Of a stretch of 64,000 nucleotides of DNA, positions 9,509-17,990 are shown piece after piece. A model generated the notes under the pieces. That model did not search any database. It was not told the origin of the DNA and saw only the letters and a list, made by a program, of their open reading frames with translations. The translations under genes were made by a program, and so were the position numbers. Each line of letters opens with the position of its first letter. Position 1 is the first letter of the stretch. The DNA lies in the NCBI GenBank assembly GCA_030158125.1, contig JAOATL010000012.1:124001-188000 (forward strand), read 5' to 3'. The DNA is from Limnohabitans sp. Its GTDB lineage: Bacteria > Pseudomonadota > Gammaproteobacteria > Burkholderiales > Burkholderiaceae_C.

Positions 9509-11695
9509 TTAGGCCAGTTTGGAACGCCGCCATTGATTGACCAACATAGGGATCACCATTGCAACGCCCACCAAGCTGGCGGTGAGGCTAGGCGCAATCA
9601 TGAGCAATGCCGCGAACAAGCAGGAGAGTTGTTCCCAGCGTTTCATTTCTACTAACAAGAACTTACTCAAAGCAGCCGCCATGAGGGTGATGCCAATGAC
9701 GCAACCCGTGAAGGTAATGATGAAACTTTCCCAGGTAAATCCTTTGGCCACCAACAACAAGGAGGGCGAGAAAACAAAGACGAATGGCACCAACGCTTTG
9801 GCCAAACCTAAACGGAAAGCGGTGTTGCCGGTTTTGAAAGGATCGCTGCCCGCCATGCCGGCTGCCGCATAGGCGGCCAATGCCACGGGGGGGGTGATGT
9901 CTGCCAAGACGCCGTAATAGAACACAAAGAAGTGCGCCACCAAGGGCTCCACACCTAAGTTGACCAAGGTTGGTGCAGCGACAGACACCATGATGATGTA
10001 AGTGGCGGTGGTAGGAACGCCGCAACCCATCAACACACAAACCAGACCTGTCATGATCAAAGCTGCCAGCAAAGTGAGGGTGTTCAAGGACGCCCATTCG
10101 GCGGGGATCCAGCCCCCCATGAATGCTGAAATGGTTTGAGCAGCCTGGGTGATGATGTAACTGATTTTGAAGCCAACCCCCGTGAGCGTCACGACACCAA
10201 TGACGATGCCGACAGTGGCTGCTGCTGCACCGACGGCCAATGCGTATTTGGCGCCTGTTTCTAGGGCCTCCACCAACACATGGGGTTCGATTCGACCGCG
10301 CACACCGGCCCATGCGTATGCCGCAGTGCCTAAAGCCATGGCCAGTGCAAACAAGACCAATTTGATGGTGCTGTTGTCATTGCCAAAATCAGAGAAAGCA
10401 AGGGTCATCAAAATGAGGTGCATCACGATCAAAAGCCCCCAGTTTTTCAGCTGGTTGCCGCTGACCTTGGTCGACATACCCACAATGGCGCAGGAGCTGA
10501 TGCCCACAAACGCAGCCAAGTAGGGCGTGCGTCCAGAGACCAAGATGCTGATGAGCAAAGCCAAAGGAATGAGGGTGGGCCAACGCATTTGCATTGACTC
10601 CCGGAGTTGGGGCATTTCTGCCTCTGTCAGGCCGCGCAGCCCGTAGCGTTTGGCTTCAAAGTGCACTTGCATGAACACGCCAAAAAAGTGCATGAAGGCA
10701 GGCACAATCGATGCCGCGATGATGGTCTGATAAGGAACGTTCAAGAACTCAATCATCAAGAACGCTGCAGCACCCAACACGGGTGGGGTAATTTGACCGC
10801 CCGTTGAGGAGGCCGCTTCAACGGCGGCTGCAAAATGCTTTTTGTAGCCAACCCGAATCATGGCCGGGATGGTGAGTGAACCCACTGTGACGGCGTTGGC
10901 CACAGACGAACCACTCAACATGCCAAACAAAGCGGAACCAAACACACTGACCTTGGCGGGGCCACCCGCATAGCGACCCGCAATGCTGGAAGCGACGTCT
11001 AAAAATAATTGACCCAAACCAATGCGAGTGGCCATGACGCCAAACAACACAAAGTGAAAAACATAAGTGGCTACCACGCCCACTGCCACGCCATAAATGC
11101 CTTGGCTGGTGAGGTATTGGTGGTTGATCATCATCGACCAATTGGCGCCGGCATGCTTGAGCAAACCCGGAAAGTAGGGGCCAAGCAATGCATAGGCCGT
11201 GAAGCCAATGGCAATGAGTGGCAAGGGCCAGCCCATGGAGCGCCGCGTAGCCTCCAGCAAGGTGATGAACAGGACGCTGCCCATGATGACGTCCATGTTG
11301 CTGGGGTTGCCCACGCGGAACATCAGGTCATCGAAAACATAGGGGATGTAGAGCACACTCAAGGCGCAAGCGCCAGCCAGTAACCAGTCTACCAAGGGCA
11401 CGCCACCTGGATTGAGGATGGAACTTTTAAGGTCACGATTGGCGGCGGATGCGCTGAACGCAAAAACCAAAAAGATCATGCCAAGTACAAAGGCCAAGTG
11501 CACGCCGCGGTGTGTGATTTCCTGCAGCAAGCCAAAACCTGCCGTGTAGTAGTGAAAGGCAGAAAGTGCAATGAGCAGCCATTTGACAATGCGTGTGGCA
11601 GGCGGCAAGGTTGGCCGAAAACGCATCTCAGGATCAAATTTTTCTTCTAGCTCTTGTAACTTTTGATCGTCGGGTAGCAAGGTGGCAGCAGTCAT
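9509..11695 (-). CDS. TAXI-type TRAP transporter, fused 4TM-12TM permease
   Basis: Very hydrophobic 728-residue protein in which the small DctQ-like and large DctM-like TRAP membrane subunits are fused, the usual arrangement for TAXI-type TRAP systems. It uses an ion gradient to import a solute delivered by the TAXI binding protein encoded just upstream. TRAP-family features include GSSVANAVTVGS and GGQITPPVLGAAAF segments. The C-terminal part carries several extra hydrophobic helices (DUF3394-like region). It is followed on the same strand by coxS. The substrate cannot be read from sequence; TAXI systems are linked with dicarboxylates and related acids. Confidence 0.88.
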   Translation of the reverse strand: MTAATLLPDDQKLQELEEKFDPEMRFRPTLPPATRIVKWLLIALSAFHYYTAGFGLLQEITHRGVHLAFVLGMIFLVFAFSASAANRDLKSSILNPGGVPLVDWLLAGACALSVLYIPYVFDDLMFRVGNPSNMDVIMGSVLFITLLEATRRSMGWPLPLIAIGFTAYALLGPYFPGLLKHAGANWSMMINHQYLTSQGIYGVAVGVVATYVFHFVLFGVMATRIGLGQLFLDVASSIAGRYAGGPAKVSVFGSALFGMLSGSSVANAVTVGSLTIPAMIRVGYKKHFAAAVEAASSTGGQITPPVLGAAAFLMIEFLNVPYQTIIAASIVPAFMHFFGVFMQVHFEAKRYGLRGLTEAEMPQLRESMQMRWPTLIPLALLISILVSGRTPYLAAFVGISSCAIVGMSTKVSGNQLKNWGLLIVMHLILMTLAFSDFGNDNSTIKLVLFALAMALGTAAYAWAGVRGRIEPHVLVEALETGAKYALAVGAAAATVGIVIGVVTLTGVGFKISYIITQAAQTISAFMGGWIPAEWASLNTLTLLAALIMTGLVCVLMGCGVPTTATYIIMVSVAAPTLVNLGVEPLVAHFFVFYYGVLADITPPVALAAYAAAGMAGSDPFKTGNTAFRLGLAKALVPFVFVFSPSLLLVAKGFTWESFIITFTGCVIGITLMAAALSKFLLVEMKRWEQLSCLFAALLMIAPSLTASLVGVAMVIPMLVNQWRRSKLA

Positions 11696-11722
11696 GTGGA
11701 TACTCTGGAAACTTCAAGTAGT

Positions 11723-11757
11723 AACGGGCGAGTTAACCAGGTGTTAACTCGCCCGTT
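11723..11757 (-). promoter_or_regulatory. Perfect 15-bp intercistronic hairpin
   Basis: A 15-bp perfect inverted repeat with a 5-base loop (arms 11723-11737 and 11743-11757) sits between the TAXI binding-protein gene and its permease gene. No T tract follows on the minus strand, so it looks less like a simple terminator than a stability or attenuation hairpin that would make more binding protein than permease, as is common for binding-protein-dependent transporters. It could still give partial termination. Confidence 0.6.
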
Positions 11758-11777
11758 GGCATTAAGGTGTTGCTAAA

Positions 11778-12755
11778 TTATTTCAAGGCACCTGCTTCGC
11801 GGTAGAACTTTTCTGCACCGGGGTGGAAGGGTATGCCAGCACCTTGAACAGCATTTTTCAAAGTGATCAGCTTGCCCTTGGCATGGCCTGCAGCCAATGC
11901 TTTTTGCGTGGACTCGCTGTACAACGCTTTGGTGATTTGGTAGATGGTTTCAGTGTCCGCTTTGGCGCTGGTGACCCATTGGGCGCCGACAGACAAAGTG
12001 TTCACGGCAGCAACATCCTTGTAGGTGTTTGCAGGCACGTTGTCATTGGCAAAGAATGAGCTGGTGCTACGCAATGCTTGTGCTTGGGCGCCATCGATGG
12101 GCAACAAGGCAATGCCGCCGCCACTGGAGGCCAATTCGGCAATGGCGCCAGCTGGGGCACCCCCCACAAAGAAGAAGGCATCCAATGCGCCATCTTTCAT
12201 TTTGTCAGCCGCTTGGTTGGGCTTGATGTACTCAGGCTTGATCTCAGATTCTTTGATGTTGTACGCGTTCAAGATCAAACGAGCGTTGACCAAGGTGCCC
12301 GAGCCTGGTTCGTCCAAGGCAACGCGCTTGCCTTTCAGTTCGGCAATGCTTTTGATGCCAGAAGATTTTTTAACAACCACGTGGATGGTTTCAGGGTACA
12401 GGTTGGCAATCAGGCGCAGGTCGGGAATGTTGGGCTTGCCCTCATAGATGCCTGTTCCTTTTTGGGCCCATGTGGCCACATCAGATTGAGAAAAACCTGA
12501 TTCCATGGCGCCACTGGCCACAGCGTTCACGTTGGCAACAGAGCCATTGGAGGCTTGCGCAGTTGCGATCAATTTACCGGGCACAGAAACCGCGTTGGCA
12601 ATCATGCCGCCCACGGGGTAGTAAGTGCCGGCAGTGCCGCCTGTGCCAATTCGGAAAAAGGCTTGCGCCTGGGCGCTGGTGCTCACGGAAAGTGCCAAAG
12701 GAAGGGCGACAGCCATGCCCAAGGCGAGGCGACGTGCGATGCGATTCAGGGTCAT
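11778..12755 (-). CDS. TAXI-family TRAP solute-binding protein
   Basis: Periplasmic binding protein of 325 residues. The signal peptide runs to about residue 31 (STSAQAQA) and the mature protein opens with the TAXI hallmark FRIGTGGTAGTYYP. The start at 12755 (MTLNRIARRL) was chosen because GGAG lies eight bases upstream; the longer open frame has no ribosome site. It is the first gene of the minus-strand series TAXI binding protein, TRAP permease, coxSLMDEG, xdhC-like. The ligand is unknown; members bind glutamate, glutamine or small organic acids. Confidence 0.88.
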   Translation of the reverse strand: MTLNRIARRLALGMAVALPLALSVSTSAQAQAFFRIGTGGTAGTYYPVGGMIANAVSVPGKLIATAQASNGSVANVNAVASGAMESGFSQSDVATWAQKGTGIYEGKPNIPDLRLIANLYPETIHVVVKKSSGIKSIAELKGKRVALDEPGSGTLVNARLILNAYNIKESEIKPEYIKPNQAADKMKDGALDAFFFVGGAPAGAIAELASSGGGIALLPIDGAQAQALRSTSSFFANDNVPANTYKDVAAVNTLSVGAQWVTSAKADTETIYQITKALYSESTQKALAAGHAKGKLITLKNAVQGAGIPFHPGAEKFYREAGALK

Positions 12756-12812
12756 AAGTACTCCAAGTAAATCCAGTTGAAACAATCGTGCAGTAGACCT
12801 CATTTTGCGGGT

Positions 12813-13211
12813 TCAGGGCATAGGACTACTACCGATGATTTTGACAGTGTAAAGGCCAAGATAGGTGAGAACCAGTGATCCGAGCAAATGAATGCCCGCA
12901 GTGGACAACGCAAGCGCCAGTCTCCCTTGCTGCAACATGCCCACTACTTCGATAGAAAAAGTAGAAAAGGTTGTCAGTGCACCTAAAAAGCCCGTGATGC
13001 ACAAAAGTCGCCATTCTGGCTCAAGTTGGGGCATGTTTTGAAATGCCCCAACGCACAAGCCAATAAGGTAGCCCCCCATGAGGTTGGCTGCCAACGTACC
13101 CCAGGGGAAAATGCCTTCTTGAGGGGAGCTGGGATTCAGCCAGAGGCCCAATTGCCAGCGCGCCAAAGCGCCGACGCAAGCACCCATGCAAATGGCAATG
13201 ACGGCAAGCAT
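12813..13211 (-). CDS. crcB: Fluoride ion channel FluC (CrcB)
   Basis: Four-helix membrane protein of 132 residues that forms dual-topology dimers and lets fluoride leave the cytoplasm. Family signatures are present: Asn43 in AANLMGGYLIG and the TFSTF run (81-85) after GALT. I looked for a fluoride riboswitch in the 55 bases between it and rdgC and saw none, so it is probably constitutive or read through from rdgC. It ends 57 bases before the TAXI binding-protein start. Confidence 0.92.
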   Translation of the reverse strand: MLAVIAICMGACVGALARWQLGLWLNPSSPQEGIFPWGTLAANLMGGYLIGLCVGAFQNMPQLEPEWRLLCITGFLGALTTFSTFSIEVVGMLQQGRLALALSTAGIHLLGSLVLTYLGLYTVKIIGSSPMP

Positions 13212-13266
13212 GGTGATGATCCTTGTGTGGAAAGCTCGGTTCTAGTAAAGCCCATGGCGACCCTTT

Positions 13267-14208
13267 TTAAAAGGGCGGGCCTTCTTCGGGCGTGGCGGCT
13301 TCGGCAAACACATTCTCACCCCCCAGTGCTGTGACAACATCTTGTATGAGCGGCCCCAACATGCCGGTGCTGAGCACCACATCGGCATCAAATTTGTCAT
13401 CACCCTCTGCGCTGATGGCGTCGGGCTCTGAGCCATCTAAAAAGCTGACCTTTTTGAACTGCAAATTGTCTGTGAGGACGAAGCTGGCTTTGCCTTCCCA
13501 GCTGAGCCCCAATTGGGTGGGCAGTTTGCCGTCTCGCACATGTTTGCGGACTTCGTCTGTGTTGAGGGTGTGCCGTGTGTACTTGACCATGGGTTGGTCT
13601 TCGGCACCCGATTTGAGAACGCACTCTTTTTCGACGCTCAATGAAGGCGGGAGTTCGTCGGGGTCTGTGGCCAGTAACCAGGTGGCCATGCCGGTTTGGG
13701 GTGAGGTGGCCGTTTGCAGCAAGTTCAGGTCGAGCCCAGGCAGTGCGCGCACCAGTTGTGTGATGACCTCATCGGCTTTGCCGGTGCTACCAGCGTCTAT
13801 GGCCAAAAGACGATCTTGGGGGTTGATCCAAACCATGACTGCGCCTTGTTTGGCAAAAGCTTGTGGCAGCAGGCTGTGCAGAATGTCTTCGCGCATTTCG
13901 CGCTGTTCTTTTTTGCCAGGCTTGCGACCAGTCTTTTCCTCAATGTCTTTGGCAAGTAATTCGGCTTTGCGCTTGACAACTGAAGAGGGGACTGCTTTGG
14001 TTTCAATCAATAGCTTGGCAATCCATTGACCGCCTACGGACTCTAGCAAAGGGCCGTGGGCCACGCCGCGAGGTTCGGTCCAGCCAACCGATTTGTCTTG
14101 GCCGGGGGCGCACTCTGTAAATCTGGCAGCGGCCAGTGCATTTTCAATTTCGGAAGCAGTCGCCACCCAATTGGGCCCGATACGGTAGGCCATCACATTT
14201 TTAAACAC
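13267..14208 (-). CDS. rdgC: Recombination-associated protein RdgC
   Basis: RdgC forms a ring around double-stranded DNA and modulates RecA and replication restart. The 313-residue product begins VFKNVMAYR and has the conserved N-terminal RdgC segments (GWTEPRG, GQWIAKLLIETK) and the central EKTGRKPGKKE stretch. A GTG at 14208 was chosen as start because it aligns with the family N-terminus and AAAGGAA lies just upstream; the frame stays open a further 30 codons without a ribosome site. Length matches the family. It is divergent from the racemase-like gene. Confidence 0.92.
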   Translation of the reverse strand: MFKNVMAYRIGPNWVATASEIENALAAARFTECAPGQDKSVGWTEPRGVAHGPLLESVGGQWIAKLLIETKAVPSSVVKRKAELLAKDIEEKTGRKPGKKEQREMREDILHSLLPQAFAKQGAVMVWINPQDRLLAIDAGSTGKADEVITQLVRALPGLDLNLLQTATSPQTGMATWLLATDPDELPPSLSVEKECVLKSGAEDQPMVKYTRHTLNTDEVRKHVRDGKLPTQLGLSWEGKASFVLTDNLQFKKVSFLDGSEPDAISAEGDDKFDADVVLSTGMLGPLIQDVVTALGGENVFAEAATPEEGPPF

Positions 14209-14305
14209 GAAATTCCTTTGGGGATGCTTTGACGCAGTGTCAACGCAGTCGACATGATAGAGGGTTAATTTTGAATCAAAATGGGTGTCACATTGCACAA
14301 GCGAG

Positions 14306-15022
14306 ATGAATTCTTTGATGGCTGATCAAAATGTTTTAAATCCTTGGGGTGTCCTGATGCTGGACACGCAGTTTCCACGATGGCAGGGTGACATTGGTTG
14401 CCCCGATGGGTGGCCTGTTGAATTGAGATACCAACAAGTTGCGGGCATGTTTCCCCAAGAAATTGTGCGCTCGGCAGACAGTTTGCATCAGCACAATGTC
14501 TTGCCAGCCTTCGTCAAAGCCGCTCAACATTTGCTGGATCGCGGGGTGAAGGGCATCACCACCAGCTGCGGCTTTTTGGTGCTGTTGCAACATGAGCTCC
14601 AGGCGGCACTGCCAGTGCCAGTGCGTACATCCAGCTTGTTGTTATTGCCACCATTACTGGCCGCACATCAAAACGTAGGCGTATTGACCATTGATGCTGA
14701 AGCCCTGGGAGCCGCACATTTTGTGGCGGCAGGCGTTTTGCCGCATGACATCGCGCGACTCAAGGTGCAAGGGGTTGAGCGCTCTGGGGCATTTGCCAGC
14801 GCCATCATGGGCAATCATTTGCAGATGGATTTTGAAGCGGCTCAACACAGCGTGGTGTCGGCGGCATTGAGCTTGCAGCAAAAAGCCCCCGATCTGAAGC
14901 ATGTGGTTTTGGAGTGCACCAACATGCCGCCATATGCGAGGGCTGTTCAAAAGGCCACAGGCTGGCAATTGCACAGCCTGCAGCAACTCATTAAAGCTTC
15001 ATCTGCTGAGGCATCCAAGTGA
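14306..15022 (+). CDS. Aspartate/glutamate racemase-family protein
   Basis: Product of about 238 residues in the Asp/Glu/hydantoin racemase superfamily. The two catalytic-type cysteines lie in TTSCGF and in LECTNMPPY, so acid/base catalysis at a carbon next to a carboxylate or carbonyl is plausible. The start is uncertain: a GTG at 14285 and ATGs at 14306 and 14318 are in frame and none has a strong ribosome site. The gene overlaps the 3' end of the convergent TRAP dctM gene by 32 bases. Its neighbours (TRAP transporter, oxoprolinase) suggest a role in handling D/L amino acids or cyclic derivatives, but the true substrate is unknown. Confidence 0.72.
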   Translation: MNSLMADQNVLNPWGVLMLDTQFPRWQGDIGCPDGWPVELRYQQVAGMFPQEIVRSADSLHQHNVLPAFVKAAQHLLDRGVKGITTSCGFLVLLQHELQAALPVPVRTSSLLLLPPLLAAHQNVGVLTIDAEALGAAHFVAAGVLPHDIARLKVQGVERSGAFASAIMGNHLQMDFEAAQHSVVSAALSLQQKAPDLKHVVLECTNMPPYARAVQKATGWQLHSLQQLIKASSAEASK

Positions 15023-16292
15023 CAATGCCTGGGAAAAAGTAGATCAGCAAGACGGCGATCACCATCAAGAAAAACATCGGCAGCGTGGCTTTGGCAATCC
15101 ACAACAAATCCTTGCCCGTCATGCCCTGCAAAACAAACAAATTGAAACCCACGGGCGGTGTAATTTGTGCCATTTCAACCACCAGCACAATGAAAATGCC
15201 AAACCACAAGGGATCAATGCCGGCTTTTTGAACGGTGGGCATGATCACCCCCATGGTGAGCACGACCATGGAAATGCCATCTAAAAAGCAACCCAGCACC
15301 ACATAGAAAATGGTCAAAGCCACGATCAGCTCAAACTGACTCAGGCCCAAGGTGGCAATCCATTCAGCCAAATGGCGTGGCAAGCCGATGTAGCCCATGG
15401 ACAAAGTTAAGAATGAAGCGCCCGCCAAAATCAGGGCAATCATGCAATACAGGCGCGTCGCGCCCATCAAAGATTCTTTGAAGCTGGTGCTGTTCAATGA
15501 GCCCTGCAATGCCGATAAAACCATGGCACCAACCACGCCGACAGCCGCCGCTTCGGTGGCTGTGGCAATGCCGGCGTAGATAGAGCCCAGCACAGATGCG
15601 ATCAGCAGAACAACAGGAATCAAACTGCCAGATTCACGAATTTTTTCCATGAAGGTGTATTGGCGGTCGTTGGCTGGCACTTGCTCGGGGTGCCTCAAAG
15701 CCCAATAAATGATGTAGCCCGAAAACAAGCAGGCCAGCATCAGGCCGGGCAACACCCCCGCAATGAACAATTTGGCAATGGACACATCTGCTGTCACGCC
15801 ATAGACAATCATGATGATGGACGGTGGTATGAGCAAACCCAAGGTGCCAGCACCCGCCAAGGTACCAATGACCATGTGATCTGGATAACCTCGCTTAGAG
15901 AGTTCAGGCAAGGTCATTTTGCCAATGGTGGCGCAGGTTGCTGCTGAAGACCCAGAAACCGCCGCAAAGATGGTACAGCCTGCAACGTTGGTGTGCAACA
16001 AACGACCTGGCAAGGCTTGCAGCCAAGGTGCCAGTCCCTTGAACATGTCCTGGCTGAGGCGCGTTCTAAAAAGAATTTCACCCATCCAGATGAACAAAGG
16101 CAAAGCCGTCAGGGTCCAACTCGAAGAAGAGCCCCAAATGGTGACGGCCATCGCATCGCCCGCAGGTCTGCTGCTAAAGAGTTGCATGCCCACCCAGGCC
16201 ACGCCTGAAAGTGACAGGCCAATCCAAACACCACTTCCCAAGATGAGAAACAGGGTTGCAACCAGCAATGCTGTGATCAGTAAATCATTCAT
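14991..16292 (-). CDS. dctM: TRAP transporter large permease DctM
   Basis: Large 433-residue membrane subunit of a DctP-type TRAP importer, made of about 12 hydrophobic helices. The start MNDLLITALLVATLFLILG and the segments SGSSAATCATIGKMTLPE and LLIPPSIIMIVYG are typical of DctM. Two bases separate it from dctQ, indicating coupled translation. Its last 32 bases overlap the 3' end of the convergent racemase-like gene, so the two transcripts are complementary there. Confidence 0.92.
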   Translation of the reverse strand: MNDLLITALLVATLFLILGSGVWIGLSLSGVAWVGMQLFSSRPAGDAMAVTIWGSSSSWTLTALPLFIWMGEILFRTRLSQDMFKGLAPWLQALPGRLLHTNVAGCTIFAAVSGSSAATCATIGKMTLPELSKRGYPDHMVIGTLAGAGTLGLLIPPSIIMIVYGVTADVSIAKLFIAGVLPGLMLACLFSGYIIYWALRHPEQVPANDRQYTFMEKIRESGSLIPVVLLIASVLGSIYAGIATATEAAAVGVVGAMVLSALQGSLNSTSFKESLMGATRLYCMIALILAGASFLTLSMGYIGLPRHLAEWIATLGLSQFELIVALTIFYVVLGCFLDGISMVVLTMGVIMPTVQKAGIDPLWFGIFIVLVVEMAQITPPVGFNLFVLQGMTGKDLLWIAKATLPMFFLMVIAVLLIYFFPGIVTWMPQQMKL

Positions 16293-16294
16293 AT

Positions 16295-16804
16295 TTATTC
16301 GTTGTGCAAGGCTTCATCAGAATTGAGTGCAACACGTTTGCCCAATACTTCCAAAATTAACTCGTCTAGAAAAGCGATTGCCAAAACCAGTGTTCCCAGG
16401 GCCATGGAAATTTGAGGGATCCACAAAGGGGTTGCATCGTTGCTGGTGGAAATGTCGTGAAAGACATAAGACTGCCAAGACAAGCGGACGCTGTAGTAAG
16501 CCAAGAGGCATGCCAGTAATGTGGCCATGCCGAGTGCCCACAGCTCAAGGCCCTTTAGCCAGCCGCCACGAAAGCGGCTAATGAGTACCGTCACTCGAAT
16601 ATGCTCACCCTTTTTCAAGGTGTGCGCCAATGCCAAAAAGCCACTGGCAGCCATGCAATAGCCGGCATAGGCATCTGTGCCGCGCAAGTGAAAGTTGAAC
16701 TCCCGCCCCACGATGGACAGCAAAACCATGACCAGCATGAGGCACATGAAAAGCGCCGCCAAAGCGGCGGCGCTGTCATAGATGCGATTTAAAAATGCAC
16801 GCAT
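16295..16804 (-). CDS. dctQ: TRAP transporter small permease DctQ
   Basis: Four-helix membrane protein of 169 residues, the small TRAP subunit that partners DctM. The charged pattern GEHIRVTVLISR after the second helix and the RAFLNRIYDSAAALAA start are usual for DctQ. It lies nine bases after dctP and two bases before dctM in one minus-strand operon. No independent clue to substrate. Confidence 0.9.
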   Translation of the reverse strand: MRAFLNRIYDSAAALAALFMCLMLVMVLLSIVGREFNFHLRGTDAYAGYCMAASGFLALAHTLKKGEHIRVTVLISRFRGGWLKGLELWALGMATLLACLLAYYSVRLSWQSYVFHDISTSNDATPLWIPQISMALGTLVLAIAFLDELILEVLGKRVALNSDEALHNE

Positions 16805-16813
16805 GTTGTGACG

Positions 16814-17794
16814 TTACTTTTTGTAGGCGTCGATCAATGCCTTGCCTTCTGGCCCTGCTTTGTCAAGCCATTCTTTCAACATGGTGTCGCCCACTTTTTT
16901 CATGTCGGCCTTGAGTTGAGCAGAAGGTGCAACGATGTTCATGCCGTTTTTCTTGAGCAATTCAATGTACTCACCATTTTTGGCCTGTGACAGTTTCCAG
17001 CCGCGCGCATCTGCCTCTGCGCCAGCCTTCAGCACAGCTTGTTTGGTGGCTGCATCCAAGGCTTCAAAAGCGGCTTTGTTCATGATGACGGCGTTTTTGG
17101 GCAGCCAAGCTTGTGTGTCATACCAGTACTTGATGTGCTCGTAGGTTTTGGTGTCATAACCAGTTGAACCAGAGGACATGTAACTTTCAATCACACCGGT
17201 GGCCATGGCTTGCGACAACTCGGCTGCTTGCACCGTCACAGGTTGTGCGCCAACCAGCTCTGCAATGCGAGCGGTTGAGGGGCTGTAGGCGCGCCATTTG
17301 ACGCCTTTCAAATCGGCTGCTGAACTGATGGGTTTCTTGACGTAAATGCCCTGAGGGGGCCATGCCACTGCGTACAACAACATCATGCCTTGTTCGGCCA
17401 ATTTCTTGTCCAAGAAGGGGCGCTGTGCTTTGTACAGTTTGATGGATTCTTCGTAGCTGTCTGCCAAGAAAGGCAAGCCATCCGCACCAAAAATTTGCCA
17501 CTCGTTTTGGAAGTTGGCAAGCAAGATTTCGCCAATTTGGGCTTGCCCACCTTGAACTGCACGCTTAATTTCAGGCGCTTTGAATAAGGAGGCGTTGGCA
17601 TGCACGGTGATTTTCAATTTGCCAGCAGTTGCCTTGTCTACATCGTTGGCAAATTGAACCAAGTTTTCAGTGTGAAAATTGTTGGCAGGATAGGCGGCCG
17701 GCAAGTCCCATTTGGTCTGCGCTTGGGCCGATGCAATGCCACCCAGGGCAAACAAGGTGCTGATCAGGGCTTTTGAAAGTTGACGTCTTTTCAT
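16814..17794 (-). CDS. dctP: DctP-family TRAP solute-binding protein
   Basis: Periplasmic receptor of 326 residues. The signal peptide ends near SAQAQ (about residue 26); the mature part begins TKWDLPAAYPANNFH. The carboxylate-clamping Arg of DctP proteins is probably the one in KWRAYSP, and the stretch ending ESYMSSGSTGYD matches the hinge region. The start at 17794 was chosen as the first ATG followed by a signal peptide, with GGAGTA upstream; the open frame upstream lacks both. It is divergent from the 5-oxoprolinase gene across 196 bases, which hints that the transporter feeds that enzyme. Confidence 0.9.
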   Translation of the reverse strand: MKRRQLSKALISTLFALGGIASAQAQTKWDLPAAYPANNFHTENLVQFANDVDKATAGKLKITVHANASLFKAPEIKRAVQGGQAQIGEILLANFQNEWQIFGADGLPFLADSYEESIKLYKAQRPFLDKKLAEQGMMLLYAVAWPPQGIYVKKPISSAADLKGVKWRAYSPSTARIAELVGAQPVTVQAAELSQAMATGVIESYMSSGSTGYDTKTYEHIKYWYDTQAWLPKNAVIMNKAAFEALDAATKQAVLKAGAEADARGWKLSQAKNGEYIELLKKNGMNIVAPSAQLKADMKKVGDTMLKEWLDKAGPEGKALIDAYKK

Positions 17795-17990
17795 GGATAC
17801 TCCGTTGAATGAAAAAAAGTGGAAAGCGTGTGAAGAATAGCACTGACTGTGAATGCAAAATACAGACCATGCTTGGTAGAAACGCCATGATCTCCCAAAA
17901 GAGTAGTCTGAAAGGTTTAACATCTGCTCAGATTCGTGCCAACACCAGCGCGTCAATGGGCACAACCAGCAGTAGTTTTAAGGAAATGCA

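Noticed and set aside
13212..13266. Possible fluoride riboswitch before the fluoride channel gene.
   Set aside because: The space is 55 bases and lacks the conserved GGNGAUGG and CUGAUGA blocks.
13261..13275. ccctttt / aaaaggg repeat at the end of rdgC as a terminator.
   Set aside because: The loop would be a single base, so the stem cannot form as written, and no T tract follows.
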